Shown here: piece by piece, positions 54,726 through 64,000 of the stretch | Layout of the letters: the number at the start of each line of letters is the position of its first letter | How positions within the stretch are numbered: position 1 is the first letter of the stretch | Assembly (NCBI GenBank): GCA_022457155.1 | Contig: JAJGOT010000206.1 | Span: 154,501 to 218,500 of the forward strand | DNA from: Cladopsammia gracilis | Taxonomy: Eukaryota > Cnidaria > Anthozoa > Scleractinia > Dendrophylliidae | Direction: 5' to 3' | Length of the DNA stretch: 64,000 nucleotides | Made by a program: the position numbers and the translations under genes | The notes under the pieces: generated by a model | What the model was told of the DNA's origin: nothing | Databases searched by the model: none | What the model saw: the letters and a program-made list of their open reading frames with translations, nothing else

Positions 54726-55472
54726 TTGTAGAAAACGTTCCAAACCCTGCTCATTTCGAACGTTGTTCTGTATTATCAAGTTTCAAGGGAATATAAGCTT
54801 AATTGAAAACCGAAACCGCGTCTGAGAGAATCACAATGATTCAATTGTTTGCAAACTTAGGTGCCTAATGTAGAAATCAGGAGAGTTAGCGATGTAGTTG
54901 TTAATAAATTATTAAACGTTTCTCTCCTAAACACAACAACATTATATAACAACATTATAACTCTGAATTATCTAACAGTTTAATCCGCCATTTTATAGCT
55001 TACTCATGCATGTAATACGTACATGCAAAGAATACAAAGGTATTTCAAGACTTGTTCTGTTCTAGGATAGGAGTGGGAAATTAAAGCTAAAATGCCCCGG
55101 GGCATTTATACACTGTGAATTATGTGAATGCATGCCATGTTACTGTGATGGAGTGCTATTGAGAATGGATAGAAACTAGTATAAGAGTCAAGTTGTTTAC
55201 TTGTAAATGAGTTTATATTGTGAAAACTGTAATTTAAACCTTGTAAACACATCAGCAGCTAACTAATGAGAGTGAGGGTATGGTAAAAGTGACAATTTTT
55301 AGACGCAATAATTATTGAGTGTCATTATAACTTGTTTCTTGATAATGTGTTTTAGATTAACCATCATTTCAAGGCCTAATTTAATGCATGATTCTGATTT
55401 AGATGAGGCATTGTATATGTTCATATTTTAGGCCTAATTAAGGGTCTTAAGGTGATGTTACAAGGGACGATT
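54726..55472. other. AT-rich noncoding
   Basis: No exon, RNA or repeat array seen. ggtgatgttac near 55451 is inverted to gtaacatcacc near 63518. Confidence 0.5.
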
Positions 55473-55616
55473 AAGTTGACGCCGTGTAACATGGGTGTGT
55501 GGACGATTTTCTTCTAATTTTTTTGCGTTGCTAGTTTTTCAAGCTGATTAAAAAACTTGCAATGCAAAAGTTGCGAAGAAAATCGTCCGCACACCCATGT
55601 TACATGGCGTCAACTT
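55473..55616. mobile_element. foldback MITE, 144 bp
   Basis: aagttgacgccgtgtaacat, gggtgtgtggacgattttct pair with their inverses ending at caactt. The loop is about 60 bp. Confidence 0.85.
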
Positions 55617-55623
55617 TTAGCAC

Positions 55624-55740
55624 AACATTGTACAGGGCTTATGGTACGATGCGGGAAAAAAAATCAAAATTATGTGGGAGAAAAATCGTGAATTATGCGG
55701 AAAATTATGCGGGATGACATCGTACATTTTTTAGTGCATA
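55624..55740. repeat. dispersed repeat with aattatgcgg words
   Basis: Starts cagggcttatgg and contains gtgaattatgcggaaaatta and tgcggga. The relative at 63085-63205 is inverted (ccataagccctg at its end). Confidence 0.55.
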
Positions 55741-56451
55741 TAAAATTGTTTTATCGTGTTTTACTTAAAAAAAGCCACTAGTTGAGTAAAAGAGATGGTT
55801 GATTGTCTGAATTCCATTTTAACTAGCATCCCTTTGCATTCAAATCTATGTACTAAAAAGTCTAGTACGTTAAAATAATATCAATAATGATCCTTAGTAT
55901 TCATTTCAACTCTTGACGCAACATGATTTGTGGAAAGAGTTGCTGCGTCAAGAGTTGTACGGAATACCTAGGATTAAAAGACGTAATTATCATTAATTTT
56001 CTAATCAGTAAGAAAATCAGGAAACAAAAATCAAGCAGTTTTTTGAAATGCTGAACATTGTAGTTGTCGCCTTATCGCAGATGTGGAAATCGGCACATTA
56101 CTTTGACAGACCTGCTGGGGAACAGATTTGACTTGTCTCAACTTCTACTGTGTTTATTGCCTCGGCCATGTTCTTCGGCAGTTAGCAACCAACTACAGCA
56201 ATAAGTTTATAACTGACGCTAAAATGTCCTGTTGTCCACTACTGTTGGATTTCTGCACTCTTCTCTTGTGCAATGTCGCCTCTAGGTGTTTATCAAGAAG
56301 AGATTTTCTCACATGGTCAACTACAAGATTGTATGTGGAACAAAATATGTACCTCTTGGATATTGATTTACTTGATCTCGAGCTGAAACATTTATTGCCT
56401 TGTGACGCCTCCGTTTAATGTCCTCTGTTGATTCTCTTACAACAAATTTAT
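55741..56451. other. noncoding left of the YR retrotransposon
   Basis: It includes a hairpin at 55892-55972. A 96-codon frame at 56128-56418 has no known domain and I do not call it a gene. Confidence 0.5.
55892..55972. mobile_element. short foldback hairpin
   Basis: ccttagtattcatttcaact, cttgacgcaac pair with gttgctgcgtcaagagttg and ggaatacctagg. Confidence 0.7.
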
Positions 56452-56883
56452 GTTCAAGTTTATTATTCGATAAACTGATGTTAATGAGACCTGAGACAAT
56501 CGTAAGAGTCACTTACTGTCGGCGTGTAACATTTCTTTCCCTAGTCCACTTGTTAAGTGTATGGCCTATTGTTATGCTAATTTTAGAGGGTACTACAATT
56601 TCTGTACTTCTCTGTACCCTTGCAAGGCCAAAGTCCAAGCCTTGCTTTCTGTATTTTCTTAAGGTCTAGGTCAAGCCTGACATTGATATAGTCGCCTTAT
56701 TTACAATGTCTTTAAGTTTTAAAGCAAAGTCCAAAGTATGCCAATCTCAGTAAGATGTTATCAAACAAAGGTCCCAGTCAGTTCTGTCTTATGTTGCCCT
56801 CGTGCTCTTACCTATAATGTAATAGCGCGTGTCCCACCCTGTTCATTCTTCCATCGCTTCGCACCGAGCATCACAACAATTTT
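56452..56883 (+). repeat. A1 repeat
   Basis: Starts gttcaagtttattattcgat and ends catcacaacaatttt. Identical to A2 but for single changes (for example catcac/catcat near the end). Confidence 0.92.
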
Positions 56884-56959
56884 TTCGCTGCGAGTATACA
56901 AGTTTTTTAAAGCGTTTCCTCGAATTCCTATCAGCTACATACCTTTGTACCACGTAACT

Positions 56960-58342
56960 ATGCCTAAACAACGAAAAGCTCCGGCCCGTAGGACAACCGC
57001 GACACGCAATCGTCCAGCAGCAAACGACGGGGTCAGCGAGGAAACGAACTTCACTACAATGACCACAGAAACCCTTCGCCTCCTGCTGGGCCAGCACAGT
57101 CTCTTACAGACGGGTAACCGTCCCCAGCTGATCACTCGCCTCGAGGCCCACCAAGCCGCCACTCGGCAAAACGTTCCTGCTAGGAATGCCGGCTCTACAA
57201 ACAACCAGGCCAGTCAATTGGAACTGGCCCAGCTCATCGCCTCGATGATCGATGAACAACTCCCCGGCCAGCAAAATGGCGCTCTCTCGCAAGCAAACAA
57301 CACCATCCCCAGGCCTCTCGCGGACGACCACATTATGACAATCGAAGATGGCCGACCACCCGGTCCCAATCCTCCTCCTCCACCACCGACAATCCAAGAT
57401 GGCCGACCACATGGACCCAATCTTCCCCTGCCACCTACCATCCAAGATGGCCGACCACTCGGCCCCAACCTTCCTCCTCCACCTACGATCCAAGATGGCC
57501 GACCACCTTACGGTTTCAATCATAACTCCAATTCAGCCTCACTCCTCGCCGGTTTTCCACGACCTGGTGTCCTCTTCAACCCGGCCAACCCCGCTGACGT
57601 CGCTACACTTCATCTAGACTTCCGGCAACCGTCGATCGCAAGTCACCTGACAAAGACCACGACCACAGCCATCACGAACGGTGAGTACGTGGACTTTGCT
57701 TCTCTTCTCCCCCTCGCTTCCCTCCTAACCGATACCCTTCATTCCCAACTGAAGCTTAAGATCGGGGACCAAGGACTGACAATTCCCCTCCCTTCCCCAT
57801 CTAAACGTCCCCGGATTTCCACCATCGATAACTGGCTTGATGCCTTCGCTATTTTTTCCTCAGTACTGGTTTCTGCCTACCCCTCACGCGCCGCCGAGTT
57901 AATCGCTTATCAGCAACTCATAAGGGATGCGGCGCAGAAATTTCCTGGGATGTCCTGGTATGTGTATGACGTTGAGTTTCGGCGCCGTGCCTCTCACAAC
58001 CTTTCCCTTGGGTGGGGGGAACGCGATGTCCAACTGTATCTGGACACCTTTACGGGCCTCCCCAAATCAGGGTGTCGTGTTTGCGGCAGCTCAGACCACT
58101 TCAGTGACTCGTGCCCTCTTTCTACCCTCAGGTCCCGGGACACCCCCAAATCGGACATATGCTACAACTACAACCAAGGCCGTCCCTGCGCCCGCAACCC
58201 ATGCCCCTACCAGCACTGCTGCAATCAGCCAGGATGCTCGGGAACCCACCCAGCCCAAGACCACTCCAAACCATCCCGCAACCGAGACGACCGCCCTAGA
58301 TCAGCTTCAAGCTCAAGCAGTTCCTCCCGGAGCCATCCCTAA
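56960..58342 (+). CDS. gag-like protein with SAP and zinc-finger motifs
   Basis: The frame is open from 56738, but the likely start is the ATG at 56960 (acgtaactATGC), which opens the basic N-terminus MPKQRKAPARRTTATRNRP and lies outside A1. This gives 460 residues. Residues about 35-68 (TTETLRLLLGQHSLLQTGNR then PQLITRLEAHQ) look like a SAP-type nucleic-acid-binding helix pair. About 125-185 is a Pro-rich stretch with four copies of IQDGRP-x-GPN-x-PPPP. The C-terminal part has a Cys knuckle (CRVCGSSDHFSDSC) and a second Cys/His cluster (CYNYNQGRPCARNPCPYQHC then CNQPGC). It ends in a basic Ser-rich tail. Expected to package element RNA. It overlaps pol in another frame. Confidence 0.85.
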   Translation: MPKQRKAPARRTTATRNRPAANDGVSEETNFTTMTTETLRLLLGQHSLLQTGNRPQLITRLEAHQAATRQNVPARNAGSTNNQASQLELAQLIASMIDEQLPGQQNGALSQANNTIPRPLADDHIMTIEDGRPPGPNPPPPPPTIQDGRPHGPNLPLPPTIQDGRPLGPNLPPPPTIQDGRPPYGFNHNSNSASLLAGFPRPGVLFNPANPADVATLHLDFRQPSIASHLTKTTTTAITNGEYVDFASLLPLASLLTDTLHSQLKLKIGDQGLTIPLPSPSKRPRISTIDNWLDAFAIFSSVLVSAYPSRAAELIAYQQLIRDAAQKFPGMSWYVYDVEFRRRASHNLSLGWGERDVQLYLDTFTGLPKSGCRVCGSSDHFSDSCPLSTLRSRDTPKSDICYNYNQGRPCARNPCPYQHCCNQPGCSGTHPAQDHSKPSRNRDDRPRSASSSSSSSRSHP

Positions 58343-58613
58343 ATACCTTTCCCATCTCTCCCCTCCCACCCCAATCAACATCCCCGAGCTCCTATCCTAT
58401 CTCCAAGACCATCCAGACCAGTCCACTGTCCATCACCTTATCACTGGCTTCTCAGAGGGCTTCAAAATCGGCTATGGGGGCCCCAGGGTTCCACAAGAAC
58501 ACCCCAATTTGCCCTCCGCAAAGGACCACCCTGCTATAATCGACCAGAACATGTTGAAAGAAGTCACACTAGGCCACACTGCAGGCCCCTTCCTGGTTCC
58601 CCCCCTTCCCTAA
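57927..58613 (+). CDS. pol N-terminal part, before the frameshift
   Basis: Only the part after about 58300 is likely pol; before that the frame overlaps gag. It encodes PPGAIPKYLSHLSPPTPINI, PELLSYLQDHPDQSTVHHLI, TGFSEGFKIGYGGPRVPQEH and MLKEVTLGHTAGPFLVPP, the usual lead-in to the reverse transcriptase of YR retrotransposons. A run of seven C (58599-58605) then puts translation into a stop at 58611-58613. The true frame continues one base later, so one extra C seems to have been gained, either in the genome or in sequencing. Confidence 0.8.
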   Translation: MRRRNFLGCPGMCMTLSFGAVPLTTFPLGGGNAMSNCIWTPLRASPNQGVVFAAAQTTSVTRALFLPSGPGTPPNRTYATTTTKAVPAPATHAPTSTAAISQDAREPTQPKTTPNHPATETTALDQLQAQAVPPGAIPKYLSHLSPPTPINIPELLSYLQDHPDQSTVHHLITGFSEGFKIGYGGPRVPQEHPNLPSAKDHPAIIDQNMLKEVTLGHTAGPFLVPPLP

Positions 58614-59955
58614 TTTTCAAGTTTACCCTATTGGAGCTATCCCCAAAAAGCATTCCCCTGAATGGCGGACAATTTTCCACCTTTCATATCCCAAACACCA
58701 CCCCACTAGCGTGAACGCCCACATATCCCCTGAAGACTACTCCCTCCAATATATCAGACTTGATAATGCCATCACCATTCTACGGGAATGTGGCCCCGGC
58801 TGTTATATGTCTAAATTGGACATCAAAGCTGCCTTCCGCAATATCCCTGTACACCCCTCAGATTGGGAACTCCTTGGTATGAAATGGCAAGGGCTATATT
58901 TCTTCGACATGGTTCTCCCATTCGGCCTTCGTAGTGCCCCCTACCTTTTCGATCAGTTCTCCTCTGCCCTAGAATGGATCATAAAGAACAAACTGCGCAT
59001 CCCCAAGGTTATTCACATTCTGGATGATTTTTTCATAGCTGCTCCCCCACCTCGCTCTATATGCTCCACAGCCCTTTGCAAGATCCTACACCTGTTTACG
59101 GAGCTGAACATCCCAATAGCCCCTGGCAAGACCTACCCTCCTTCCACCTCACTCGAATTCATGGGCATCCTCTTAGACTCAAACACCATGGAAGCACGCC
59201 TCCCTCCCGACAAACTCACCCGGACTCGACAAGCCCTCCATCAGTGGTCCCTGAAAAAATCAGCTACCCTCCGGGAACTCCAATCCCTTATAGGCACCCT
59301 CCAGTTCGCTTGTAGGGTTATCGCTCCCGGCCGCCCCTTCCTCCAGCGTATCATCCACCTAACTAAGGGTATCCGGCACCCCCACTGGCACATTAAACTT
59401 AATAATGGGTTTCGTAAGGACATTCAGATGTGGAGCGTGTTCCTTGAACACTGGAATGGGGTATCCATATTTCTCGATTCCCACATTTCGTCCCCACCAG
59501 AACTCGAACTCTTCACCGACGCATCTGGGTCCTTAGGCTTTGGGGGCTTCCTAGATGGCCGGTGGTTCCAGGGCCACTGGCTACCTGAACATACCCTCAG
59601 TGCCAAGCGGGGTATCAGCATCGAATGGCAGGAGCTGTTCCCCATTTACCTAGCCTGTACTCTGTGGGGTTCTGAATGGTCTGGGAAACGCATCCGCATG
59701 TGGTGCGACAATCAGTCCGTCGTAGCCATCATCAACTATAAACATTCCAAGTCCCCAAAGGTGATGGACCTTGTCCGGGCCATCACCCTCCAAACCCTGA
59801 CCTACAATTTCACCTTTCAGGCAACCCACATTCCCGGGCTGGATAACTCCATTGCTGATTCCCTTTCCCGTTTCCAGATGGCCCGCTTCAGAGCCCTGGC
59901 TCCCATGGCCTCTCCCATTCCTTGCACCATCCCTCCATCTGCAATGAACATCTGA
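58612..59955 (+). CDS. reverse transcriptase-RNase H (pol main part)
   Basis: This frame carries the enzyme core after the frameshift: NFQVYPIGAIPKKHSPEWRT and FHLSYPKHHPT, then YMSKLDIKAAFRNIPVHPSD (first catalytic Asp), LPFGLRSAPYLFDQFSSALE and the catalytic pair in VIHILDDFFIA. After the thumb, RNase H follows: ELELFTDASGSLGFGGFLDG (Asp), ISIEWQELFPIYLAC (Glu), MWCDNQSVVAIINY (Asp) and HIPGLDNSIADSLSR (Asp). All expected acidic residues are present. A GTG at 58711 is in frame but is not a natural start; the protein would be read from the upstream frame. It overlaps the recombinase frame by about 34 bp. Confidence 0.92.
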   Translation, partial: NFQVYPIGAIPKKHSPEWRTIFHLSYPKHHPTSVNAHISPEDYSLQYIRLDNAITILRECGPGCYMSKLDIKAAFRNIPVHPSDWELLGMKWQGLYFFDMVLPFGLRSAPYLFDQFSSALEWIIKNKLRIPKVIHILDDFFIAAPPPRSICSTALCKILHLFTELNIPIAPGKTYPPSTSLEFMGILLDSNTMEARLPPDKLTRTRQALHQWSLKKSATLRELQSLIGTLQFACRVIAPGRPFLQRIIHLTKGIRHPHWHIKLNNGFRKDIQMWSVFLEHWNGVSIFLDSHISSPPELELFTDASGSLGFGGFLDGRWFQGHWLPEHTLSAKRGISIEWQELFPIYLACTLWGSEWSGKRIRMWCDNQSVVAIINYKHSKSPKVMDLVRAITLQTLTYNFTFQATHIPGLDNSIADSLSRFQMARFRALAPMASPIPCTIPPSAMNI

Positions 59956-60923
59956 CTGCCAAAGTTCAACAGTACCTGAAAGCCTCCCTTGCACCCTCCA
60001 CAAGACGGACTTATCTGGCCGGCCAAAAACAATTCCTCTCCTTTAACCTTTTGCATGGTACAGTCTCCCCGTCCAACCCGCTTTTCCCAGCTTCTGAATT
60101 GACCCTAATGTATTTCGCATCCCATCTAGCCCACACAGTGTCATACTCAACGGTAAAACTATACCTTGTGGCAGTTCAGGACCACCACGAGCTCAATTTT
60201 CCCCTCCAGATTCACCAAATGCATAGGTTGCAAAAAGTCCTAAAGGGCATTAAGCGCCTAGCCCCTACTAGACGGATGGACCATTTCCCCATCACCATGC
60301 AAGTTCTCTACACCATGCATGCCAACCTCCAGCCCGAATTTAGTAACAATCTAGACCATATCATGCTTTGGGCAGCCTTTACCCTAGCCTTTTTTGGGTT
60401 TTTACGTTCCAGCGAGTTTACTTGTAATGGCCCCTTCGATCCCGAGGTCCACATGACCACCCAAGACATCACCCTCGTCCCAGACTCCCTCTCTCCCACT
60501 CACATGCTTGTTCGCATTAAACAATCCAAAACTGACCCCTTTCGCCACGGCCACACCCTCACCATTGCAAAGTCCACTTCTCATATCTGTTCCGTGATGG
60601 CTATGAAAGACTACCTCCTTCAAGTCCAGCCACCTCCAAGTCAACCACTGTTTTCCTTTTCTCAACCCGGCAAATGGCTTACCCGCAACAACCTGACCCA
60701 AGAGCTGCGAGCCATCCTACAGCAGTGTGGCCTCCCTTCAACCAACTTCTATTCTCACAGCTTCCGCATAGGAGCTGCCACCACTGCCGCTCAAGCAGGC
60801 GTTCCCCCATGGTTGATAAAAGTTCTTAGACGATGGAACTCAGACTGTTACGAACGCTATATCAGGACTCCCCAGTCCTCTATTCTAGCCATTCCAAAAC
60901 TTTTGGCAGACACTTGCTTATAA
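59922..60923 (+). CDS. tyrosine recombinase of the YR retrotransposon
   Basis: About 333 residues with no stop. The N-terminal part has LKASLAPSTRRTYLAGQKQF, like the core-binding domain of phage-type integrases. The catalytic part shows Arg in FLRSSEFTC, Lys in RIKQSKTDPFR, the H-x-x-R box in YSHSFRIGAATTAAQ, Trp in LRRWNSDCYERYI and the nucleophile Tyr in that same motif. All five key residues are recognisable, so it may be active. There is no ATG at the frame start; it overlaps the end of pol in the -1 frame, so expression by frameshift or re-initiation is likely. It would insert the circular DNA copy by site-specific-type strand exchange. Confidence 0.93.
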   Translation: MHHPSICNEHLTAKVQQYLKASLAPSTRRTYLAGQKQFLSFNLLHGTVSPSNPLFPASELTLMYFASHLAHTVSYSTVKLYLVAVQDHHELNFPLQIHQMHRLQKVLKGIKRLAPTRRMDHFPITMQVLYTMHANLQPEFSNNLDHIMLWAAFTLAFFGFLRSSEFTCNGPFDPEVHMTTQDITLVPDSLSPTHMLVRIKQSKTDPFRHGHTLTIAKSTSHICSVMAMKDYLLQVQPPPSQPLFSFSQPGKWLTRNNLTQELRAILQQCGLPSTNFYSHSFRIGAATTAAQAGVPPWLIKVLRRWNSDCYERYIRTPQSSILAIPKLLADTCL

Positions 60924-60970
60924 AGCAATAGTACAATAGTTACAAATTATTGCTATAATAGTTTTCTCTG

Positions 60971-61133
60971 CAGGGTTGTTAAGAAGATTTTTAGTAGACG
61001 GAGAATCTAACAAAGTAGACGGCACTGGAGACGCTTTTCTCTACTTTTTAGCTTTTGGCCTCGAATTGTAGCCAGCTAAACTATCTAAGTAGCCGGCTAT
61101 ATCGCCGGCCGCCGGCACTTTTTGACAACCCTG
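60971..61133. mobile_element. 163-bp MITE inside the retrotransposon 3' region
   Basis: The ends cagggttgttaa and tttgacaaccctg are inverted and flanked by ctctg on both sides (60966-60970, 61134-61138). Internal gccggc-rich palindrome near 61093-61115. The cagggttg terminus recalls hAT elements, but those make 8-bp duplications, so the class is open. Confidence 0.75.
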
Positions 61134-61218
61134 CTCTGCTATTTTGCATTGCCTACTGCTCAGTATTATTTTACTGTGGGGGAATTGTGTCCTTAACTAT
61201 CGTAGTCCCACAATTCGT

Positions 61219-61610
61219 GGCAGGGAAGTGCAACCCTTGGCTGCACTTTACCCCACAGTAAGGCTTAGCCCTTGGAGACAGGTCCGGAGAAATATCCATT
61301 CCAGGGTGGGTACCCACGGTCCCACCTGATCTGTACTCCCCCCAGGAGGGCACCCCTCTCCTGGTTCCCTAGTTCCCCGTGACTAGGGATATGGGCCTCA
61401 CCCCACTGGAGACAGATCCGGACCACGTCCAGGGTGGCTACCCCCGGTACCACCTGATCTGCTCTCCCCCCAGGAGGGCACTCCTCTCCTGGTCCCCGGG
61501 GGGTTCCCTAGTGTCACTTCCCTGCCACCCTGATTTTACCCATCACCTATGCGTTGTTGTCCTAAATTATCGTACACATCAACCAGCCAGCCTCGAAAGA
61601 GGATCATTAA
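61219..61610 (+). repeat. B1 repeat
   Basis: Starts ggcagggaagtgcaaccctt and ends gaggatcattaa. It contains an internal direct duplication of about 100 bp (ggagacaggtccgga ... ctctcctgg twice). B1 and B2 have the same length of 392 bp. Confidence 0.92.
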
Positions 61611-62042
61611 GTTCAAGTTTATTATTCGATAAACTGATGTTAATGAGACCTGAGACAATCGTAAGAGTCACTTACTGTCGGCGTGTAACATTTCTTTCCC
61701 TAGTCCACTTGTTAAGTGTATGGCCTATTGTTATGCTAATTTTAGAGGGTACTACAATTTCTGTACTTCTCTGTACCCTTGCAAGGCCAAAGTCCAAGCC
61801 TTGCTTTCTGTATTTTCTTAAGGTCTAGGTCAAGCCTGACATTGATATAGTCGCCTTATTTACAATGTCTTTAAGTTTTAAAGCAAAGTCCAAAGTATGC
61901 CAATCTCAGTAAGATGTTATCAAACAAAGGTCCCAGTCAGTTCTGTCTTATGTTGCCCTCGTGCTCTTACCTATAATGTAATAGCGCGTGTCCCACCCTG
62001 TTCATTCTTCCATCGCTTCGCACCGAGCATCATAACAATTTT
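61611..62042 (+). repeat. A2 repeat
   Basis: Follows B1 directly, as expected for split direct repeats. After it a 92-bp unique spacer (62043-62134) leads to B2. Confidence 0.92.
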
Positions 62043-62134
62043 CCCCCCCCACCCTCCCATGACTGAAACCTTTGTGATTTAAAGTTTATCAACTGGAATG
62101 TTTTTTCGTAGTATTGTTTATTAATAAATATGGC

Positions 62135-62526
62135 GGCAGGGAAGTGCAACCCTTGGCTGCACTTTACCCCACAGTAAGGCTTAGCCCTTGGAGACAGGTC
62201 CGGAGAAATATCCATTCCAGGGTGGGTACCCACGGTCCCACCTGATCTGTACTCCGCCCAGGAGGGCACCCCTCTCCTGGTTCCCTAGTTCCCCGTGACT
62301 AGGGATATGGGCCTCACCCCACTGGAGACAGATCCGGACCACGTCCAGGGTGGCTACCCCCGGTACCACCTGATCTGCTCTCCCCCCAGGAGGGCACTCC
62401 TCTCCTGGTCCCCGGGGGGTTCCCTAGTGTCACTTCCCTGCCACCCTGATTTTACCCATCACCTATGCGTTGTTGTCCTAAATTATCGTACACATCAACC
62501 AGCCTGCCTTGAAAGAGGATCATTAA
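62135..62526 (+). repeat. B2 repeat, right end of the retrotransposon
   Basis: Near-identical to B1 with a few changes (ccgcccagg, agcctgccttgaaa). After cattaa the sequence leaves the element. Confidence 0.92.
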
Positions 62527-63223
62527 CCATGTTTTTAACCATAATCGAACTCGCAAAACGTTACGGAAAATCTCAATCTGAAAAGAATTGAACATAAAAA
62601 CAGAGTTTTTTCTATTCCAAATTGTGATTCGCCACTTAGGAAACCTTGTCTCTACATTTTCCACGTATAACGAGGCACGTTCTATTGAAATTTAGACAAC
62701 AGGGGGCGGTTTCTTGAAAGACCCGGTAATTACCAGGCCCGTAAAGCTGTTTTATTTTCATTGAAGATCGAGGTTTCAAAGATTTTGCAGATAACATGAT
62801 AAAACTATCAGTTAGCAAAACAAAATGGACTGGTTTGTTCTCTAGGGCCATCGCTTTTACTCTTTAGATTTTGATTTCAATAGTTGGCTTTGGGCCCGAA
62901 AAGTTATCAGGACTTTCGAGAAACGGGCCCCAGGCCCGGGCTATGGTTTTCAACATAGAACCCCTTGTCATTCCTGTTGTCAGTCGTTGATTGCTCAATA
63001 TTCGACGATTTGGGAAGGAAATTTAATGTCAACTTCGGATAAATTGGTTAAGAATCTTTGAGAAATAGCGAAAAATAGATAATTGTTTTACGATTTTCTA
63101 CAAATTTCTCCAAATTATGCGTGACTTGTCGGATTATGTGGAGGAAGCCAAATTATGCGGGTCTGCATCCACGCATAATTCCATAAGCCCTGATTATTGC
63201 ACTAAAAATCGTCGTTGTGAATG
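62527..63223. other. noncoding right of the retrotransposon
   Basis: No exon or RNA gene seen. 63085-63205 is an inverted relative of the repeat at 55624-55740 (ccaaattatgcgg, ccataagccctg). Confidence 0.5.
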
Positions 63224-63530
63224 TAATATATCAAACATGAGACACACTGTGTTTCATCAGATTTCCAAACACCGCGAAGTGGGTTGAAAAACGAGGTGCA
63301 GCCAATTTTTTTTTATCCCACTTGAAGGTGCTTGGAAATCTGCAGAAATACTGTGTCGAATGTATATCAATTCTCAAACAAAGTGATTTTAGAAGGAGAA
63401 ATTAAAGATGCAAAAATGGGGAGTGTTTCAACTGATTTCCAAACACTCATTAAACATTAATTTCCTTTGTATTTTCTTCATGAATTATTAATTAGTTTGA
63501 GAATGTCCCGCGTAACGTAACATCACCTTT
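63224..63530 (+). mobile_element. single-copy MITE related to the 5' minisatellite
   Basis: Left arm atatatcaaacatgagacac, tgtttcatcag, atttccaaacaccgcgaagt and gggttgaaaaacgaggtgca, then an opposite arm (cccacttgaaggtgcttgga, aatctgcagaaa, actgtgtcgaatgtatatca). The tail matches 3480-3520. Its left arm is the unit amplified at 1033-3300, but here it occurs once and without the G run. Confidence 0.75.
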
Positions 63531-64000
63531 AATTTGATTGGCACACTGTACATTTATTAAGTAACATTTATGTATTACACATCACTTCTAAAAGAACAAT
63601 AGCGATAAAGCTAATTATGGCATTCCTACATTAGAGGTCTGTATCAATGTTACAGTATAGCTACATGTACATACTGTATCAGGATTTATAAAACTGAATG
63701 AAATTTTCAGTTCTTTTGTATTTTCTTGTGAATTTATTATTTATGAATGTTAGAAGTTTCCCTTCCTTCATGACTGTGTTAGTAAATGCACAATACCCTT
63801 AGAACAATTGACTGTAACCTGGAAGAAAAGGACTGTTATTGTACATAGCAGCAATGTATTTCATTTTCATTTCTTATATTTTGGGTGGCTTTTCTCTCGG
63901 TTTTTCATTTCATTCTCATTTAATATGCCGTTGTACCTGCAAAAATATATAGATCTAGAGTTTGTGATATGAGTGGACATTTTCCACAATTATGTGGTAT
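63531..64000. other. AT-rich noncoding to the window end
   Basis: No exon, RNA gene or repeat array recognised. Confidence 0.5.

Larger units (their letters stand above)
56452..62526 (+). mobile_element. Ngaro-like tyrosine-recombinase retrotransposon, nearly intact
   Basis: 6.1 kb, ordered A1 (56452-56883), gag, reverse transcriptase-RNase H, tyrosine recombinase, B1 (61219-61610), A2 (61611-62042), B2 (62135-62526). Repeat pairs are almost identical (A1/A2 432 bp, B1/B2 392 bp each). Split direct repeats, no integrase, no protease, no DNA methylase-like domain between RNase H and recombinase, and the order RT-RH-YR fit Ngaro better than DIRS1 (inverted repeats). Such elements replicate through a circle joined by the recombinase and leave no target duplication; none is seen. 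High repeat identity and long frames point to recent activity; one frameshift lies in pol. Confidence 0.88.

Noticed and set aside
54423..54796. Gly/Trp-rich and Pro-rich frames like silk or collagen
   Set aside because: They arise from the 14-bp G-rich minisatellite on both strands.
57104..57523. Minus-strand frame opposite gag with repeated WSAILD words
   Set aside because: Shadow of the Pro-rich repeat in gag.
56452..62526. Reading the retrotransposon as an LTR (Gypsy/Copia) or DIRS1-type element
   Set aside because: No protease or integrase, a tyrosine recombinase instead, and direct split repeats rather than LTRs or inverted terminal repeats.

Overview
The window is animal nuclear DNA, most likely from a cnidarian and probably an anthozoan such as a stony coral. 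The basis is short GT-AG exons in long AT-rich introns, extracellular domains carried on exons with matching phases, very dense foldback and MITE elements, an RTE-like LINE and a tyrosine-recombinase (YR) retrotransposon. The species is inferred from this general character; no marker gene identifies it. There are no bacterial-type genes, operons or CRISPR arrays.

Region 1 (about 3.8-35.8 kb, + strand) is one large gene for an extracellular or receptor protein whose 5' end lies outside the window. Fifteen well-supported exons encode, in order, the end of an F-type lectin-like domain, two F5/8 type C (discoidin) domains each split over two exons, an Ig-like domain and nine fibronectin type III (FN3) domains. 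All domain boundaries are phase 1. FN3 domains 2-8 come from tandem duplication of an exon plus its intron, and a decayed second FN3 exon lies downstream of at least six of them. A possible last exon with a poly(A) signal lies at 35.2-35.7 kb. No transmembrane or cytoplasmic domain was found.

The introns hold many foldback elements and an antisense 5'-truncated LINE with a 922-residue open frame (13.98-16.8 kb). Upstream, 0.9-3.5 kb is a G-rich minisatellite of about 24 units that looks like one arm of a MITE amplified in tandem; it is interrupted by a 165-bp element with long inverted repeats and a 9-bp target duplication.

Region 2 (about 35.9-55 kb) is repeat-rich. It holds a LINE 3' remnant, a 3.4-kb element (37.66-41.08 kb) with split direct repeats A1...B1-A2-B2 but no enzyme genes, a nested foldback (45.24-46.80 kb), a likely first exon of another secreted or membrane protein (46,912-46,990), a satellite of about 195/245-bp units (52.0-54.2 kb) and a 14-bp G-rich minisatellite.

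Region 3 (56.45-62.53 kb) is a nearly complete Ngaro-like YR retrotransposon: gag with SAP and zinc-finger motifs, reverse transcriptase-RNase H broken by one extra base in a C run, a tyrosine recombinase with its catalytic residues, and split direct repeats A1-ORFs-B1-A2-B2. The rest is dispersed repeats and a single-unit relative of the 5' minisatellite at 63.2 kb.
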